Source of the DNA: JACXTP01 sp963789555
GTDB taxonomy: Archaea > Thermoplasmatota > Thermoplasmata > Methanomassiliicoccales > UBA472
Assembly: GCA_963789555.1 (NCBI GenBank)
Contig: CAWBKY010000009.1
Span: 124,001-188,000, forward strand
Reading direction: 5' to 3'
DNA: 64,000 nt
Positions 19,510 through 29,910 of the stretch are shown here, piece by piece (the first letter of the stretch is position 1; the number at the start of each line of letters is the position of its first letter). The translations under genes and the position numbers were made by a program. The notes under the pieces were generated by a model. That model did no database searches and was not told the DNA's origin. It worked only from the letters and a program-made list of their open reading frames with translations.

Positions 19510-20759
19510 TTAATATCGGAGACGGCCCAAAAGATGAGTGGAGGCCGCTCCAGTGACCTTGACCTGGACCCACTCCCCGAGTATGCTTGGGGGGGCGTCG
19601 ATCGCGATCGGGGCATACTCGACGCTTCGTCCCACCAATGAATCCCCCTTCCCCTTTTCGGTCAGGAGGATGGAGGTTTCCTCGCCGAGGAATTGTTGAT
19701 AGAACTCACTGGATAATTTGAAACGGACCTCAGTCATCTCTCTTGACCGCTCCTTGGAGACCCATCCGGCCACTTGGCCCTTGGCCTTGGCAGCCGGCGT
19801 TCCCGGTCGGGGGGAGAACCTGGTGACGTTGACTATGCTGGGCCTCACCCTTTCCACGAGCTCGACCGATGCCCTGTGGTCATCGTCCGTCTCCCCCGGG
19901 AAGCCTGTGATGATGTCGGTCGAAAGCGACATCCTTGGGTGATGTGCTCGGAAGGAGGCTGACCTGAGCCTCGAAGGTCTTGGCCGAATAACCTCGTTTC
20001 ATCGTCCTCAGGATGCTGTCGCTCCCACTCTGGACGGGGAGATGCAGGAATCTGTAGACCTTGTTCCCCGCCCAGGCCTATTTGGACCTTCCCATCCACC
20101 ATATCGAGGCTATCGGGGTTCATCATCCCCACTCGCACCATGAAGTCCCCCTCGACAGACTGGATGGTCGATAACAGGTCCCCCAGGTCGGACCCTATGT
20201 CGAGACCATAGCAACCAGTGTCCTGGGCCGTGACCTGAACCTCTTTTGCACCTCGCTCCAAAAGCGATCTCAACTTTCCTATTATCATTTCCTTCGGATA
20301 GCTGGAAAGGTCCCCTCTGGCCTTCTTGGTCAGGCAATAACTGCAATTGCCCAGGCAGCCTTGGGATATGGGGAGGACGCCGATGGTGCTCGGACCTGGA
20401 ATGGTAAGCAATGAGCTGTCACCCTCCCCGAACCTGGACCGGGCCAGTTCCTTGAAATCGCCATATTGTGAAGGCGTGATCCTAATGGAATCAGGGAATT
20501 CCATCGATAAGGCTTCACCGGCCACCGCGGGAATGCATCCTGCAATGACCAAGGATTTTCCGGTCTGGTTCAACTGGCGCAGCCGCCTCATGATCTTGGT
20601 TTCGGTCGGCTTGATCACAACACATGTGTTGATCAAAACTATGTCCGCGTCGCGCTCATCATCGATCCTTTGGTGCCCTAAGGACATCAAGGCCAGGGCC
20701 AGGTCATGGCTCTCGCCTTGGTTCATGGTGCAACCATAGGTCTCGATGTAGAAACGCAC
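19510..20759 (-). CDS. MiaB-like radical SAM tRNA methylthiotransferase, archaeal MtaB/CDKAL1 type (two frame breaks)
   Basis: Predicted to add a methylthio group to t6A37 of tRNA. N-terminal UPF0004 domain (YIETYGCTMNQGES, VLINTCVV, VIAGCIPA) with three cluster Cys; radical SAM motif CLGNCSYC; then HLPVQSGSDSILRTMKRGY and MSLSTDIITGFPGETDDDH; a C-terminal TRAM domain ends near 19510. Frame changes near 20065 and 19940 separate the parts. Joined length is about 415 residues, normal. Start is GTG. The 35-base gap to the tRNA-Gln gene has no other feature. Confidence 0.88.
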
Positions 20760-20888
20760 GTTGCCCTATTCGCTCATCCTATATTATTCATGACTAAGTG
20801 GAGGATGGTGCACTATTTTACAAGGATATTGCACCACCACGTCCCATGCCGCACTCAATTTAGAAAGCTGGTCAGGACCTAGAGCTCT

Positions 20889-20919
20889 CAAAATAATAAA
20901 AATTCGGGGCATCGCCCCT
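20889..20919 (-). terminator. Stem-loop plus T-run terminator of the DUF1847 gene
   Basis: On the minus strand GGGGC-GAT-GCCCC is followed by a T-rich run (TTTTTATTATTTT). It lies just after the DUF1847 stop. Intrinsic termination in archaea depends mostly on the T-run; the stem may add to it. Confidence 0.55.
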
Positions 20920-20922
20920 AGC

Positions 20923-21571
20923 TTAGTATTTCTTCAGGATCTCGGTAAAGAAACCCGAGTATAGCGGCGCGATGGCGTTATTACCTGTCATGCGGTCCTT
21001 GACAGAGAGAGTGGTCACATAGGCCTTGGAGTTCTTGGTGAACAGCATGTCATGACCAACGCAGAGACCTAGCACAATGTTCAGCTGGGTACCCGGCCTC
21101 GTTGAGCAGTTCGGCCTGATAAACAGGGTTGCATACCGACTCGTTCTCGCTCTTAATGCAGTCCTCTTTCGGAATGTCGAACTCTCCCTTCTTCATGGAG
21201 AAGTTACGGCAGATGACCGAGCAGACCTCGAAACCCCTTGCCTCTAGGACCTTGGTGAGCTTGATTCCCTCATCCCGGGCGGCCAGGCAGAACGCTATCC
21301 CGATCTTCTTCCACCCCATCTGGTCGCAGAATGCCATAATCTCTGATATGCGCGGCCTGATCGGGGTAAGGACCCCATTAACTGGCTGGAGGGTCCCTCG
21401 CTCCACCTTGGCGGCGGTCTTCATCAGGTGTTGGGTCTCTGGATCATGGTAACGTTCAACGATCTCTTCGCGAGTGATATCTGAGATATTGGTCGGGCAG
21501 TCCTTGAACTTGCCTGGTTCGCCGACCTTGCAACCGGCGTCGCCACATCTATCGCATCTGGGAAAATCCAA
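20923..21571 (-). CDS. DUF1847 family metal-binding protein (one frame break)
   Basis: About 215 residues. N-terminal CDRCGDAGC metal knuckle, a helical middle, GWKKIGIAFCLAARDEG, RGFEVCSVICR, NPVYQAELLNEAG, then after a frame change near 21085 LGLCVGHDMLFTKNSKAYVTTL and KDRMTGNNAIAPLYSGFF to TAA at 20923-20925. The GLCVGHDMLF...KDR segment is the family signature as I recall it. Many Cys residues suggest metal or cluster binding. Function unknown. It appears to be a single-gene unit. Confidence 0.75.
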
Positions 21572-21883
21572 AATATCACCGGCCAGTAATCTTAATGGGA
21601 GTTAATATAGTCTGCCACGAAACATGTTGGAATCTCATATGGCAAATCAATTGACTAGCCGGATGATGGTAATAATTGGATGTGATAGATATTAGGGGAT
21701 AAAAGGATGATAAAACTGTAAAGCGATTTATTCTATCCTATTCCGTAAGTATCAAACTGCCTTCCGATCAGCCCTTCAGAGGACGGCATTTGAAGCCTTT
21801 AAACGGTGCAGGCTCGCCAAATGGGTCTATGTACCAAAAAGCCCTGAGTTGAGCTAAAAAACGAGGATGCTGGATAAGAATAA
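21572..21883. other. AT-rich spacer, no gene seen
   Basis: About 310 bases between the DUF1847 gene and tRNA-Ser, A+T-rich with no sustained reading frame. It should hold the DUF1847 promoter (an AT-rich patch lies at 21600-21615). Nothing else recognised. Confidence 0.4.
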
Positions 21884-21970
21884 TGGCGCGAAGAGGGGGA
21901 TTTGAACCCCCGAGTCCTTTCGGACATTGGATTAGCAATCCAACGCCTTACCGAGCTGGGCCATCTCCGC
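21884..21970 (-). tRNA. tRNA-Ser (GCU)
   Basis: Reverse complement: acceptor GCGGAGA/TCTTCGC, anticodon stem TTGGA/TCCAA around loop TTGCTAA (anticodon GCU), the long variable arm of class II tRNA (GTCC-GAAA-GGAC) and T loop TTCAAAT. Discriminator G then encoded CCA. Confidence 0.95.
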
Positions 21971-22180
21971 TTAGTTCCTTCGTCAATATTACAATGCTCT
22001 TAAACCTTTTGACTATGACCCCACCGAGGATAATCATGTGCTGGATTGAAAGGACCGCTCATTCGGTTGAGGATGGATTTTTGTAAGGGCAATATGCTAT
22101 CTACAATTAGGGGAATCCCCTGCTAATCCCTGCCATGACAAAAGCATGAGAAACCACACTTGCTGGGCGATGAAAAGAAA

Positions 22181-22264
22181 TGCCTATATATTGGGATGCG
22201 TTAGTTGATTCAACTTGCTTCGGAAAATGTGTATGACTCGAAACAGTTATATACAAGTCCGAGG
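22181..22264 (+). promoter_or_regulatory. Two TATA boxes upstream of 16S rRNA
   Basis: TATATA at 22185-22190 and TTATATAC at 22257-22264, the latter preceded by CGAAACAG resembling a BRE element. They lie about 340 and 270 bases before the 16S 5' end, leaving room for a processed leader. 22087-22180 holds no gene I can see. Confidence 0.55.
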
Positions 22265-22454
22265 TTAAGGGGACTCTGCGCGAGACAACAACGCAAAACG
22301 CGCGAACTGGTCTGTTTGACCGGGCGCGTAACAAAGGTCGCGCACTTTGAACGAAAATGGAGAGCTGAGATCTCCGTTCCAAGGCGGAACGTGCCCTCTT
22401 TGCTCTGACGACGATCGATGGCGATATCATATCACAGTGGTATCGCCGGTGATA

Positions 22455-22470
22455 CTTGGTAATCCTGCCA
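22455..22470 (+). repeat. 5' arm of the pre-16S processing stem
   Basis: The 16 bases starting CTTGG can pair with 24049-24064 behind the 16S gene (15 of 16 positions, one G-U pair and one mismatch). This is the long helix that brings the two ends of archaeal pre-16S RNA together for bulge-helix-bulge type cleavage. Confidence 0.7.
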
Positions 22471-22528
22471 ATTTCCGTATTAAGTGTGTTCATCCTATCG
22501 ATGATCAGCAGATTATCAGTTAGGATCG

Positions 22529-23996
<1,468 letters not shown>

Positions 23997-24002
23997 ACGC
24001 AA

Positions 24003-24064
24003 GGGGAAACACGCCGAAGGCATTTCGAGTGTTTCCCCCACCAATTCCTGGCTGGGTTACCAAG
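24003..24064 (+). other. Post-16S hairpin and 3' arm of the processing stem
   Basis: GGGGAAACAC (24003-24012) pairs with GTGTTTCCCC (24029-24038), a 10-bp hairpin seven bases after the 16S 3' end. The sequence at 24049-24064 then pairs with the leader at 22455-22470 and closes the whole precursor. No long T-run follows closely, so the hairpin is more likely structural or protective than a terminator. Confidence 0.6.
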
Positions 24065-24195
24065 CGCTAAAGAAAACATCGATCGTCGTCTCGTTCAACA
24101 ATTTTCATTTTTTCAATGTTTAGCTTCAGCTCTGTTAATTGCGCCAGCAGAAGTACTAAATAATATCCTGGGATATGGTCGAATCCCGTGATGGC

Positions 24196-25800
24196 ATGAA
24201 GTATATTTTTGTCACGGGTGGGGTCATTTCCGGATTGGGCAAAGGCATTACCAGTTCCTCCATCGGTCGTCTTCTGAAATCCCGGGGCATTAAGGTCACC
24301 GCGATCAAGATCGACCCCTATCTTAACTGTGATGCGGGCACGATGAACCCATTCGAACATGGCGAGGTCTTCGTCCTCGATGATGGGGGGGAGGCCGACC
24401 TGGACCTCGGTAACTATGAGCGGTTCCTCGACATCAGTCTCACCAGCAACCATAACATCACCACTGGGAAGGTATATCGCCTGGTCATCGAGAAGGAGCG
24501 CATGGGCGAGTACCTAGGCAAGACCGTGCAGATCATCCCGCACATCACCAACGAGATCAAGAACCAGATCATCACCGTGGCCGAGGCCACCGGCGCGGAC
24601 GTCTGCATCGTGGAGCTGGGCGGGACTGTGGGTGACATAGAGTCCATGCCCTTCCTGGAGGCCGTCCGCCAGATGAACACCGAGATGGGCAAGGGGGAGA
24701 CCTGCCTGTTCGTGCACACCACCCTGGTACCGGTGATGGGCGCGGTCGGAGAGCAGAAGACCAAGCCCACCCAGCACAGCGTGAAGGAGCTCAGGGCCAT
24801 CGGTATTCAGCCGGACATCATCGTGGCCCGGGCCAAGGAACCGCTGGAGGAGAGCATCAAGAAGAAGATATCCCTCTTCTGCGACGTCCCCATCGAGGCG
24901 GTGGTCAGTGCCCCGGACGCCCGTTCCATATACGACGTCCCGATGATCCTGAACGACCAGGGCATCACTGATTACATCATCGGACGCTTCAAGCTTAACG
25001 CCAAGAGCCAGGACCTGGTGGACTGGAAGGATTTCGCCCATCGTATCCTCAACCCCAACAAGACCGTCCGCATCGCCCTGGTCGGAAAGTACACCCATCT
25101 GGTGGATTCCTACATCAGCCATGTGGAGGCGTTCCATCATGCCGGGGCCGAGGCAGGCACCAAGGTGGAGCTCCTTTTCGTGGATTCCGAGGTGGTACAG
25201 CATTTTGGGCCCACCGACGAGCTTCTCAAGGCTGACGGCATCCTTATCCCAGGGGGATTTGGGAACCGGGGCATCGAGGGCAAGATCCTGGCAGCGGGCT
25301 TTGCCCGGGAGAACAAGGTCCCATACTTGGGGGTGTGCCTGGGGTTCCAGATAGCCACCATCGAGTTCGCCCGGAACGTGATGGGCTTCAAGGGAGCCAA
25401 CAGCACCGAGTTCGCGCCGGAGACCGGTTACCCCGTGGTCGACCTTCTCCCAGAGCAGAAGCATGTCACCAAGAAGGGAGCCAGCATGCGATTGGGCGCC
25501 CAGCCGGTGGTGGTGGCGGAGAACAGCAAGGCCTTCCAATTGTATGGTTCCAACCTGATCATGGAGAGGCACCGGCACCGGTATGAGGTCAACCCAAAGT
25601 ACATCGACGAGTTCGAAGCGGCTGGCTGGCGGTTCACCGGGCGCTCTGCCGACAGCGTGCGCATGGAGATAGGGGAGCTGGAGTCCCATCCTTACTATGT
25701 GGCCTGCCAGTTCCACCCGGAATTCAAATCGCGCCCGAACAAGCCCTCCCCATTGCACCTGGGACTACTGAAAGCGGCCATCAAGCACCGCTATGGTTGA
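24196..25800 (+). CDS. pyrG: CTP synthase
   Basis: Makes CTP from UTP with glutamine as nitrogen donor. About 534 residues. Synthetase domain: YIFVTGGVISGLGKGI, KIDPYLNCDAGTMNPFEHGE, VELGGTVGDIES, EQKTKPTQHSV. Glutaminase domain: PGGFGNRG, PYLGVCLGFQ (nucleophile Cys), C-terminal QFHPEFKSRP (His, Glu). The start at ATG 24196 matches the family N-terminus; ATG 24175 would add seven residues. A TATA-like AAATAATA near 24158 fits a very short leader. Confidence 0.97.
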   Translation: MKYIFVTGGVISGLGKGITSSSIGRLLKSRGIKVTAIKIDPYLNCDAGTMNPFEHGEVFVLDDGGEADLDLGNYERFLDISLTSNHNITTGKVYRLVIEKERMGEYLGKTVQIIPHITNEIKNQIITVAEATGADVCIVELGGTVGDIESMPFLEAVRQMNTEMGKGETCLFVHTTLVPVMGAVGEQKTKPTQHSVKELRAIGIQPDIIVARAKEPLEESIKKKISLFCDVPIEAVVSAPDARSIYDVPMILNDQGITDYIIGRFKLNAKSQDLVDWKDFAHRILNPNKTVRIALVGKYTHLVDSYISHVEAFHHAGAEAGTKVELLFVDSEVVQHFGPTDELLKADGILIPGGFGNRGIEGKILAAGFARENKVPYLGVCLGFQIATIEFARNVMGFKGANSTEFAPETGYPVVDLLPEQKHVTKKGASMRLGAQPVVVAENSKAFQLYGSNLIMERHRHRYEVNPKYIDEFEAAGWRFTGRSADSVRMEIGELESHPYYVACQFHPEFKSRPNKPSPLHLGLLKAAIKHRYG

Positions 25801-25872
25801 GCGGCCTGGCTGCGATGGAGCGGTCGCTAGCAACCTTTATATCAACGGTGGCTCTTGAGAGCGGTGGTTCAC

Positions 25873-26493
25873 ATGTCTGACGATTACCTCTCATTGCTTG
25901 ATCGGGCCAAGGCCCAATTACCAGAGACCATCGAGAAGCACGAACGTTTCACCGTACCAGAGCCAGACGTCTTCCAGGAGGGAAAGACCACCGTCCTGAA
26001 GAACTTCGGGGAGATCGTGGACGCCCTGCGCCGGGAGCCAGACCACCTTTTGCAGTACCTGTTGAAGGAGCTAGGCACGCCCGGAACTGTGGACGGGAGG
26101 AGGGTCATCTTCAAGGCCAGGCTCACCCCGCAACAGATCAAGGACCGCATAACCACTTACACCGAGACCTTTGTCCTGTGTTCGGAGTGCGGCCGCCCGG
26201 ACACCCACATCAACCGGGAGGGGCGCATACTCATTCTCGAGTGCGAGGCCTGCGGTGCGCACCGGCCAGTCAATGTCAAGAAGTCCGCCAAGGCCCCGGA
26301 GAAGGATGTGCTCAAGGAGGGCATCGAGGTGGACCTGCAGATCGACGACGTCGGCAAGAAGGGCGATGGCGTGGCCAGGGTGGGAGATTACATCATCTAC
26401 GTCCCTGGCACCTCCAAGGGGTCCCGGGTCAAGGCCAAGATCACCAAGGTCTCGGGCAACGTTGCCTTCGCCATCCTCACCGAGATAAAGTGA
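25873..26493 (+). CDS. Translation initiation factor aIF2 beta with C-terminal TRAM domain
   Basis: Part of the ternary factor that brings initiator tRNA. About 206 residues against about 135-140 for a plain aIF2-beta. Residues 1-135: helix, core (ERFTVPEPDVFQEGKTTVLK, HLLQYLLKELGTPGTVDGRR) and zinc ribbon CSECGRPDTH...CEACG. After a short KKSAKAPEK linker, residues about 145-206 form a TRAM domain (GIEVDLQIDDVGKKGDGVAR, VFVPGT-like core YIIYVPGTSKG, VSGNVAFAIL). TTTATAT at 25836-25842 would start transcription just before the ATG. Confidence 0.93.
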   Translation: MSDDYLSLLDRAKAQLPETIEKHERFTVPEPDVFQEGKTTVLKNFGEIVDALRREPDHLLQYLLKELGTPGTVDGRRVIFKARLTPQQIKDRITTYTETFVLCSECGRPDTHINREGRILILECEACGAHRPVNVKKSAKAPEKDVLKEGIEVDLQIDDVGKKGDGVARVGDYIIYVPGTSKGSRVKAKITKVSGNVAFAILTEIK

Positions 26494-26495
26494 GC

Positions 26496-27035
26496 TCACC
26501 AGATGTACCGGTCGAAGCTGGAGCGGTCGAAACCGTCCACCAGCTCCACCTCCGCGTCCTGCCTTATCGGAGTGGCGACGCGGGGCGTGGCGAAGGGCAT
26601 GACCCGGCTGATGTCCTCGGCGATCCAGGTCGCGGCATGATGCGGCCCGAACAGCGCCAGACTTATCTCGTGGACCATCCTGCGCACCTGCTCCTCGTCC
26701 AGGAAACCGAGGGTGTGAAGGTATTCGTGCAACAGCACCGTGAAGACATATGGCTTGTATAGTTCCGGCCTGCTCGACAAGATGGCCTTGGTGGCGGTAC
26801 GGTTCAGGACGATGACGTTGCTCGTGACCGGGTAAAGGCCGCCCAGGAATTGCCCTGGTCCCCCTCCCATGTCGGCGATCCCGAGCATGAGGCCGGCCCG
26901 GGAGATGCCCAACCGAGCCCTCACCCCATCCTTCACCAGTTCGAATATGTCCGCTAGGTCCTTGGTGCGGTCCAACCTATTGCCGTAACTAGTTGCGCCA
27001 TCGGTCATATCTTTGTCGACATCGAAGGCATGCAT
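26496..27035 (-). CDS. HExxH putative zinc metalloprotease
   Basis: 179 residues from ATG 27033-27035. HEYLHTLGFLDEEQ gives the HExxH zinc site, followed at about 15 residues by a Glu-rich helix and later by HHAATW. No signal peptide or membrane segment. The N-terminal part (DVDKDMTDGATSYGNRLDR, ELVKDGVRARLGISRAGLML) is unlike families I can name. The gene is divergent from a presenilin-type protease with about 100 bases between starts. The same frame stays open far upstream, but that stretch is low-complexity antisense of the neighbour. Confidence 0.7.
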   Translation of the reverse strand: MHAFDVDKDMTDGATSYGNRLDRTKDLADIFELVKDGVRARLGISRAGLMLGIADMGGGPGQFLGGLYPVTSNVIVLNRTATKAILSSRPELYKPYVFTVLLHEYLHTLGFLDEEQVRRMVHEISLALFGPHHAATWIAEDISRVMPFATPRVATPIRQDAEVELVDGFDRSSFDRYIW

Positions 27036-27134
27036 GAGGATATAGGTTGTTCCCGATGTCCCGGCGGGACGAAAGATGCGCGTCCCGATTTTTCCAGGGA
27101 ATGGTTCATATTTCCAGCTTCCGTTGCCCTGCGC

Positions 27135-28055
27135 ATGAGGGCCCGAGGACAGTATGTGGCGGTGTTCCTGCTCTTCCTCACCGTCCAGGGGGTCGCCCTG
27201 CTCTTCGCGCCCATCCTTTACGACCTCAGCCTTCAGGCCTTCGAGGACCCAGGGGACCCATTGAACCCCCTGTATTACGTGGCGACGATGATAGTCATGA
27301 CCGCCATCATACTGGTGGTCCTGAAGCTCACCAAGGGGAACGCCCTGCGCTACATCTTCTTGGGGGCGGTGTTCATGACCTTGTACGCGGTCTTCCTGCC
27401 CCTGACGGTTTACATGACGGACAGCGCGCTGCTGGTGGACGTGCTGCCCACATTGCTCGCCCTGGTGCTGGTCCTGCTGCTGTGGAAAAGTCCCGAATGG
27501 TACGTCATCGATCTGGTCGGTTTCATCGTGGCCTTCGGCGCGGCGGCCATACTCGGGGTCTCGTTCGGGATCTTGCCCGTGTTCATCCTCCTCATAGTCC
27601 TGGCCGTGTACGACGCCATCTCGGTCTACAAGACCAAGCACATGCTGACCCTGGCCGAGGGCGTCTCCGAGCTGCGCCTGCCGGTGCTGTTCGTGGTGCC
27701 CAAGAGCCTGGACTACCGGATGGACGAGGAGGGGCCACTGGACCTCAAGGACGAGAGCAAGGCCGGGACCAGGGAGACCATGATGATGGGGGTGGGCGAT
27801 GCGGTCATACCGGGGATACTGGTGGTCTCCGCGGCCATCTTCCTCTCCCCGGAGGAGATCCCATTCCAATATTCCCCTGAAGCGTTGGCAGTGGCATTGG
27901 GAACCCTGCTCGGCTCTTTCCTTGGATTCGCCATCCTGATGCGTCAGGTGGCAACGGGCCGACCGCAGGCCGGGCTACCCTTCCTCAACGGAGGGGCCAT
28001 GGCCGGTTTCCTCATAGCCTATGTTCTTGTCTATGGTGCATTGCCCTTCCTCTGA
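27135..28055 (+). CDS. Presenilin/signal peptide peptidase-like intramembrane aspartyl protease (A22)
   Basis: About 306 residues with roughly nine hydrophobic segments. The two catalytic motifs are in place: YD in VLAVYDAISVYKTKHM and GxGD in MMMGVGDAVIPGILVVSA. The C-terminal PAL-type motif is QAGLPFLNGGAMAG. This is the archaeal PSH family of GxGD proteases, which cut transmembrane helices. The start at ATG 27135 is chosen because the upstream extension is not protein-like. Substrates are unknown. Confidence 0.85.
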   Translation: MRARGQYVAVFLLFLTVQGVALLFAPILYDLSLQAFEDPGDPLNPLYYVATMIVMTAIILVVLKLTKGNALRYIFLGAVFMTLYAVFLPLTVYMTDSALLVDVLPTLLALVLVLLLWKSPEWYVIDLVGFIVAFGAAAILGVSFGILPVFILLIVLAVYDAISVYKTKHMLTLAEGVSELRLPVLFVVPKSLDYRMDEEGPLDLKDESKAGTRETMMMGVGDAVIPGILVVSAAIFLSPEEIPFQYSPEALAVALGTLLGSFLGFAILMRQVATGRPQAGLPFLNGGAMAGFLIAYVLVYGALPFL

Positions 28056-28103
28056 TGTGAAAGGATAAGTCAAGGAAGTGTTTTACCCATCCTCGGTGCT
28101 GCG

Positions 28104-28745
28104 ATGCGCTTCCTGGTGATCTCGGACATACACATGCGTGATAAGGTCAAGACGTGGGCCAACCGATTGGTGGAGGAGCACGGCGCGGATGGTGTGATCG
28201 TCCTTGGCGACATAACCCATTTCGGACCGCCCCAATGGGCCTCTGAGTTCCTATCGGGACTGAGGGGTAAGGTATATGCCGTGCCTGGGAACTGCGACCC
28301 GCCCGTTACGCTGAGCTATATCGAGAGGAGCTGCACCTCCCTGCATCTGCGCAAGGTCCGCATCGGCGAACGCGATTTCGTCGGTTTTGGCGGCTCCAAT
28401 CCCACCATCTTCAACACGCCGAACGAGGTCCCGGAGGAGGAGATCTATCGACGGCTCGGTCAGGTGATGGTGCCAGGGGCGGTCCTGGTGGTGCACTGCC
28501 CCCCCTTGGGCATGAACGACCGGACCTTCAGCGGACATGACGGAGGCAGCGTCGCCATCAAGAGGGTGGTGGAGGAGTTCCGCCCCCCATTGGTGCTCTC
28601 GGGGCACATCCATGAGGCGAGAGGCATCCTGGAGAAGGATGGCACGATCTTCCTCAACCCCGGGGCCGCGAAGGATGGGAACAGCGCACTCCTGGACATA
28701 GACGAACGGATCGAGCCAATGCTGTTGGACAAGGTCTCGGAATGA
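28104..28745 (+). CDS. Metallophosphoesterase (YfcE/MJ0936-like)
   Basis: 213 residues. Metal ligands: ISDIHM, VLGDITHFG, VPGNCD, VHCPPLG, SGHIHEARG, in the standard order of calcineurin-type phosphoesterases. The small size fits the MJ0936/YfcE group, which hydrolyse phosphodiesters with divalent metals. Independent unit just downstream of the A22 protease. Confidence 0.85.
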   Translation: MRFLVISDIHMRDKVKTWANRLVEEHGADGVIVLGDITHFGPPQWASEFLSGLRGKVYAVPGNCDPPVTLSYIERSCTSLHLRKVRIGERDFVGFGGSNPTIFNTPNEVPEEEIYRRLGQVMVPGAVLVVHCPPLGMNDRTFSGHDGGSVAIKRVVEEFRPPLVLSGHIHEARGILEKDGTIFLNPGAAKDGNSALLDIDERIEPMLLDKVSE

Positions 28746-28790
28746 GCAACCTATTTATATCACCCTTCAATTAAGTGGCTCTAGATCCCT

Positions 28791-29175
28791 ATGGCATTAT
28801 GGCAAGGAAAGTCCCGCAGGAAACCGTCTGGAGGACGGTTGCGCCTGGGCAGGAAGAAGAGAAGGTTCGAGATCGGCAGCAGAGCCGTCTTTCACTCTCA
28901 TCGGCGAGGAGCGCCTTCAGATGATCAGGACCAGGGGCGGAAACGAGAAGGTCCGCATGTTGAAAGCTAGGTACGCCAACGTCGTCGACCCAGCCACCAA
29001 GAAGATGGCCAAGTCCAAGATCGTCACGGTGAAGAAGAACGCCGCCAACCCCAACTATGTGCAGCGCAACATCATCAACAAGGGCGCTGTCATCCAGACC
29101 GAGATGGGTCTGGCCAAGGTCACATCCCGACCGGGTCAGGACGGCATCGTCAACGCCGTGCTCGTCAAAGAGTGA
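28791..29175 (+). CDS. rps8e: Small ribosomal subunit protein eS8 (one frame break)
   Basis: Starts at ATG 28791 with ALWQGKSRRKPSGGRLRLGR and KKRRFEIG; then an extra base near 28881 shifts the frame to FTLIGEERLQMIRTRGGNEK, and the gene continues to VNAVLVKE. Joined length 127 residues, as in other archaea. TTTATAT at 28754-28760 gives an almost leaderless message. srp19 follows. Confidence 0.93.
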
Positions 29176-29197
29176 GCGTTGACGGGGGACGGTACCC

Positions 29198-29527
29198 GTG
29201 GCCCTAGATGAGGACAAGGCTTGGGTGCTATGGCCCGAATATTTTGACATCTCGCGCAGCCGGGCGGAAGGTCGCAAGGTAGGCAAGGACATAGCCGTGG
29301 CCTCCCCCACCTTGGATATGCTGGTCATCGCGGTGAAGCACCTTGGTCTGCAATACAAGGCAGAGCCTGAGAAGGCGTACCCCGGCGCGTGGCACCAAAG
29401 GAAGGGACGGGTCTTAGTGGAAAGGTCCCTGCCCAAGACCCTTTTGCTGGAGAAGGTGGGGCAGCACCTGAAGAGGATGCCCCCGGTGCATCATCCCCAC
29501 CAGCACCAACAACATCATCGGTCCTGA
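29198..29527 (+). CDS. srp19: Signal recognition particle 19 kDa protein
   Basis: 109 residues starting at GTG. WVLWPEYFDISRSRAEGRKV and PKTLLLEKVGQHLKRMP are typical; it binds the tip of helices 6 and 8 of SRP RNA and helps SRP54 bind. The C-terminus ends in a His/Gln run (HHPHQHQQHH), unusual and perhaps metal-binding. It follows rps8e by 22 bases and its last 13 bases overlap the convergent DUF211 gene. Confidence 0.92.
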   Translation: MALDEDKAWVLWPEYFDISRSRAEGRKVGKDIAVASPTLDMLVIAVKHLGLQYKAEPEKAYPGAWHQRKGRVLVERSLPKTLLLEKVGQHLKRMPPVHHPHQHQQHHRS

Positions 29528-29805
29528 GGGGTCTCGACCTCTTCGACCAGTTTCTTTCCAGCTGACACACTGTCCACTGAGTGGATCACCGCGCCGGACT
29601 CGGTGATGACCTCGTCAACATTGTCGCAGTTGATGTCGTTGCCTTCGATGGTGATCTTGACATTCTCGGTCTCCTGGTCCACTTCGTTCAAGCTCAGGTT
29701 GACGCCCATGACGCCCTCGACCGTGCTCAGTCGTCGGGCCAGCTCGATTATGGAAGGGTGGTGCGGCTTGAGCACGTCCAGGACAAGCCTCTTTATCTCA
29801 GTCAT
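29515..29805 (-). CDS. DUF211 family protein
   Basis: 96 residues: RLVLDVLKPHHPSIIELARRL, VEGVMGVNLSLNEVDQETEN, VKITIEGNDINCDNV, and an ESGAVIHSVDSVSAG end. DUF211 proteins are small ferredoxin-fold archaeal proteins seen as oligomers; function is not established. Monocistronic; divergent from the nnr gene. Confidence 0.88.
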   Translation of the reverse strand: MTEIKRLVLDVLKPHHPSIIELARRLSTVEGVMGVNLSLNEVDQETENVKITIEGNDINCDNVDEVITESGAVIHSVDSVSAGKKLVEEVETPQDR

Positions 29806-29910
29806 AACAGCTCAGCCATTCAAATCTGTGTACCCATATAAAACGGTTATCGCACCGCGAAATGCTTGACCGTGGCAAGAATTATACCGCCTGGAATCGA
29901 TGCGTGCCCC

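Noticed and set aside
27036..27869. Long upstream extension of the HExxH reading frame
   Set aside because: The extension is low-complexity (Gln, His, Gly-rich) and is the antisense of the presenilin-like gene.
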